Below are positions 61,603 to 64,000 of a stretch of DNA of 64,000 nucleotides, piece after piece (position 1 is the stretch's first letter; each line of letters opens with the position of its first letter). A program made the translations under genes and the position numbers. The notes beneath the pieces were generated by a model. The model saw only the letters and a list, made by a program, of their open reading frames with translations, was not told the origin of the DNA and did not search any database. Origin of the DNA: Volvariella volvacea V23. Its lineage: Eukaryota; Basidiomycota; Agaricomycetes; Agaricales; Pluteaceae. The stretch spans positions 1,049,551 to 1,113,550 of the forward strand of contig KB722738.1 of the NCBI GenBank assembly GCA_000349905.1, written 5' to 3'.

Positions 61603-63096
61603 ATGCTTACCGCCGCAGTCACCTCTCCAGCCGATTGGAGGTACGTCTCGGAAGGCGGTGCTACAATCGTATTTTCGTACGCTGGCCCATCCCACCCGCA
61701 ATTCGATGGAACGGTTTTAAGGCTTCGGAAGGCTGCTGTAGCACCCCTTGTGGACCATATGGACTATCAAAAACAACCAGAAGAGCCGGACGACCCGATT
61801 ATCGAATTCCAGCAGCGATGTCTTCAGCATCTCATCCCGGACAAGCACTTACCGCGCCTCCGGTCGGTGCTTCTGGATCACTCATGGCTGCAAAAAATGT
61901 CGGAGCTTCACGACTCTGCACGACCACAATTCCGACGCTCTCAAGGCTGCATCGACGTGAGGAAGCGCAAAGGCGTCTTAGCTACGAACCTCGTTGGAGG
62001 AAATTGGGTGGCCGTCGAAATCAAGGTAACTGCTTGCACGAGTGACGTTCGTTTTGCATCCATTGTGATTCTCTCCTAGCCCAAATGGGGGTTTTTACCG
62101 TCGCCAAAACACCTCTCATCTGAAACACGGTCTACGAAAACGCAAACATGCAGATTTTGTATGCACTCCCAGTTGAAGTCAGGTGTAGATGAGGTCCCCT
62201 TAGGCTACTGCCCGCTGGATCTATACTCTGGTGATCGGCGGCGCATGACCAAGGCGATCCACGCATTATGGGACGCCTGGATCCAGAGCACCGGGTCCAT
62301 GAATAATCTCAAGGTGTTTGTAAACGGTGCCCAAATCCATCCTTCTGAGGTGAGGTACCTCGGCCCATATCAGCCAACTATGGAGCATTCATCTCCTATC
62401 TAGGCCCATCTAATGTTTGCATCCTTTTCTCCGAAATTGGTCGATGCCGACATGAAGAATGCTTTTGCGAGCGCATTGCTGCCCTTGCTTTGCGACACCC
62501 CGGTCCTGCGCATTCTCTCACAGCTCCAGCGCGACTTTGACCCATTAGACATTGAAGGTGTCTCGGAGCTGTGGCACCAGACTGAGAAGCTATTGCGAGA
62601 TAAGAATCCTTACTCGAGCCCGGGCGACCCTTCAATAACGATTCCCGCCTCTCTGCTGGGTGTTAACTCACAATTCCTTTCGGTTTCTAACCCTACAATG
62701 GACGATTGGGATGAATTCATCCATGCGTACCTCAACTCCAGTGTTAAGCTCGACAACGATAATCCATCACCGAATAACTTACGCTACTACCTTTTGGCAT
62801 ACCTATTGTCAACTACGTTCAAGGACTGCTCTTTAATACTCCAATTAGACTACTTGAATCCCAAACCCGTTCGTGACTTGCATCCCCACGTCGGTTTGAG
62901 CCAGGTCAGTGTCATTGACCTCGACCCAAAACCCATGAGTCGGCTCCACAAATGGGAAAAGCTCGATCGCGACATTGTAATATCTTATATCAACTCTTCT
63001 CGACGCACTCGATGTATTGATAATGGTTGGAAAGGAGAAAGACGCTCTTTGGAGGGCGTGTGCCGGTCAGTCTCCTCTCTTGTGGACGCAGGCTGA
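61603..63096 (+). CDS. IPK1: Inositol-pentakisphosphate 2-kinase
   Basis: IPK1 adds the 2-phosphate to inositol pentakisphosphate to make phytate (InsP6), which supports mRNA export. Start is MLTAAVTSPADWRYVSEGGA at 61603. The ATP-binding N-lobe has TIVFSYAGPSHPQFDGTVLR. Across introns come WVAVEIKPKWGFLPSPKHLS and TQTCRFCMHSQLK (typical zinc-type Cys motif), YCPLDLYSGDRRRMTKAIHA, and ASFSPKLVDADMKNAFASAL. The metal-binding motif VSVIDLDPKPMSRLHKWEKL is intact near the C-terminus. Introns: about 62023-62078 and a second near 62347-62400. A possible 45-nt in-frame intron (63026-63070) near the end would remove 15 residues without shifting frame. Confidence 0.93.
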
Positions 63097-63382
63097 TACT
63101 AACTTTTTTTTTTTGAGCTGTGTTCTGTATTCCGTCATGTTGTTGATCGTTCTAGCTGTTGTTTTTATAGCATCCAGAGTTGTAGTCGCGTACTTTAACA
63201 ATTGATTTCGTACTAGTAGTCCATGAATGTCCATGTACGGCATCGGTGAGGTCACCCTCCGCATTCACTTGGCCGGAAATGGTCCGGGGTCAAGCCTACC
63301 CGGCGTTAAGATGTAGCTGCAGACACCTCAAATTTCTGTCTTAATCGTCAACTCTTCACGGAAACTCTACACTCGCAAACCA
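63097..63382. promoter_or_regulatory. IPK1 3' region and IVD promoter
   Basis: This 286-bp stretch has a T-run near 63104 in the IPK1 3' UTR. Nothing else is recognised. Confidence 0.45.
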
Positions 63383-64000
63383 ATGGCCTCTCTCCGAAAC
63401 CTTGTTCGCCAGACCGCTCGTTTGTCTAGGTCATCTTACGCTGTCCCCAAGCCGACTTCCCTCTTCAGACGGAACATCTCGCTATACAATGCTGACGTTG
63501 CTGGGCTCTCCGAAGAAGAAGCAGAGGTATGTCGGGTGCGCTCTTTGAGTTGGATAGTTGAGATCCAGAGCATGTCAGTTTCGGAATGCAGTGACGGAAT
63601 TTGCAGCGAAAGAGATTGCACCGCGAGCAGCGGAGATTGACAAAACTAATACATTCCCTGCTGTGAGTAATATATCTCCTATAGACGGCATAACATGCTG
63701 AGTCCATCCTCTGAATAGGACGTATGGGAAAAGCTTGGTTCAATGGGACTATTGGGTATCACTGTGGATCCAAAGTATAATGGTCTCGGCCTTGGATATC
63801 TCCACCATACCCTGGCAATGGAAGCACTGTCGGCAGCTTCTGGCTCTGTGGCGCTATCGTATGGAGCGCATTCCAACCTGTGTGTCAATCAAATTCACCG
63901 CCACGGTACAGAGGCCCAAAAGGAGAAGTATCTCAAGGACTTGGTAGACGGGAAGAAAGTTGGAAGTTTGGCCATGAGCGAGACGGGAAGTGGGAGTGAC
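63383..64000 (+). CDS. IVD: Isovaleryl-CoA dehydrogenase, mitochondrial, 3' end outside window
   Basis: This FAD enzyme of leucine breakdown turns isovaleryl-CoA into 3-methylcrotonyl-CoA. Start at 63383 gives a presequence ([20 protein letters not shown]). Exon 1 ends [12 protein letters not shown]; exon 2 reads [20 protein letters not shown] with DKTNTFP; exon 3 has [58 protein letters not shown] and [15 protein letters not shown], the last being the flavin- and substrate-binding motif. The gene runs off the right edge while still in frame. The blocks match IVD better than other acyl-CoA dehydrogenases. Confidence 0.95.

Overview
This window is nuclear DNA from a filamentous basidiomycete, most likely an Agaricomycete. 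Genes are dense, lie on both strands, and are split by many short introns (about 46-65 nt, GT..AG with CTNAC-like branch sites). It holds a white-collar-2 GATA factor, a DASH-complex subunit, a tandem pair of GH6 cellobiohydrolases with fungal CBM1 modules, and an F-box family common in mushroom-forming fungi. I cannot place it to genus. The genes below were built by joining reading frames across introns that restore known family motifs; spans run from start codon to stop codon and include introns.

Layout. 1-5.4 kb: 3' part of a Tm-1-like/UPF0261 gene, an F-box gene, and divergently the mitochondrial ATP synthase beta gene. 5.7-16 kb: tRNA-Ser(AGA), then four minus-strand genes: PRP45/SNW1, an unrecognised 1130-residue membrane protein, RPA70 and indoleamine 2,3-dioxygenase. 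17-24.8 kb: 3-hydroxyisobutyryl-CoA hydrolase, divergent tubulin cofactor E, an SR-type splicing factor and NFS1 cysteine desulfurase. 25-29.7 kb: two tandem GH6 cellobiohydrolase genes, each with a TATA box about 55-60 bp before its ATG. 30.5-41.6 kb: NECAP, COP9 subunit 8, UBLCP1 phosphatase, a Nudix hydrolase, a secreted type-B carboxylesterase and CWF19L1/Drn1. 41.9-53.5 kb: an aminotransferase, arginase and a kinesin-4-like motor of about 2000 residues. 54-64 kb: an SDR, WC-2, ARPC1, DAD3, a BTB-like protein, IPK1 and the 5' part of isovaleryl-CoA dehydrogenase.

The genes are mostly housekeeping and do not form one pathway. Recurring themes are ubiquitin/cullin control (F-box, CSN8, UBLCP1), RNA splicing (PRP45, SR protein, CWF19L1), mitochondrial amino-acid and Fe-S metabolism (HIBCH, IVD, NFS1), tryptophan and arginine breakdown (IDO, aminotransferase, arginase) and extracellular plant-polymer attack (two GH6, carboxylesterase).

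The most unusual signal is in gene structure. Several genes between 31 and 45 kb contain microexons of 6-20 nt that must be spliced to complete invariant protein motifs: 6 nt in NECAP, two of 10 nt in UBLCP1, and 20 plus 10 nt in arginase. There are also two GC-AG introns, and a 235-nt intron inside the SWQDLKD motif of the SR gene. The 1130-residue membrane protein is the best candidate for undescribed biology. I saw no transposon, CRISPR array or bacterial-type operon.
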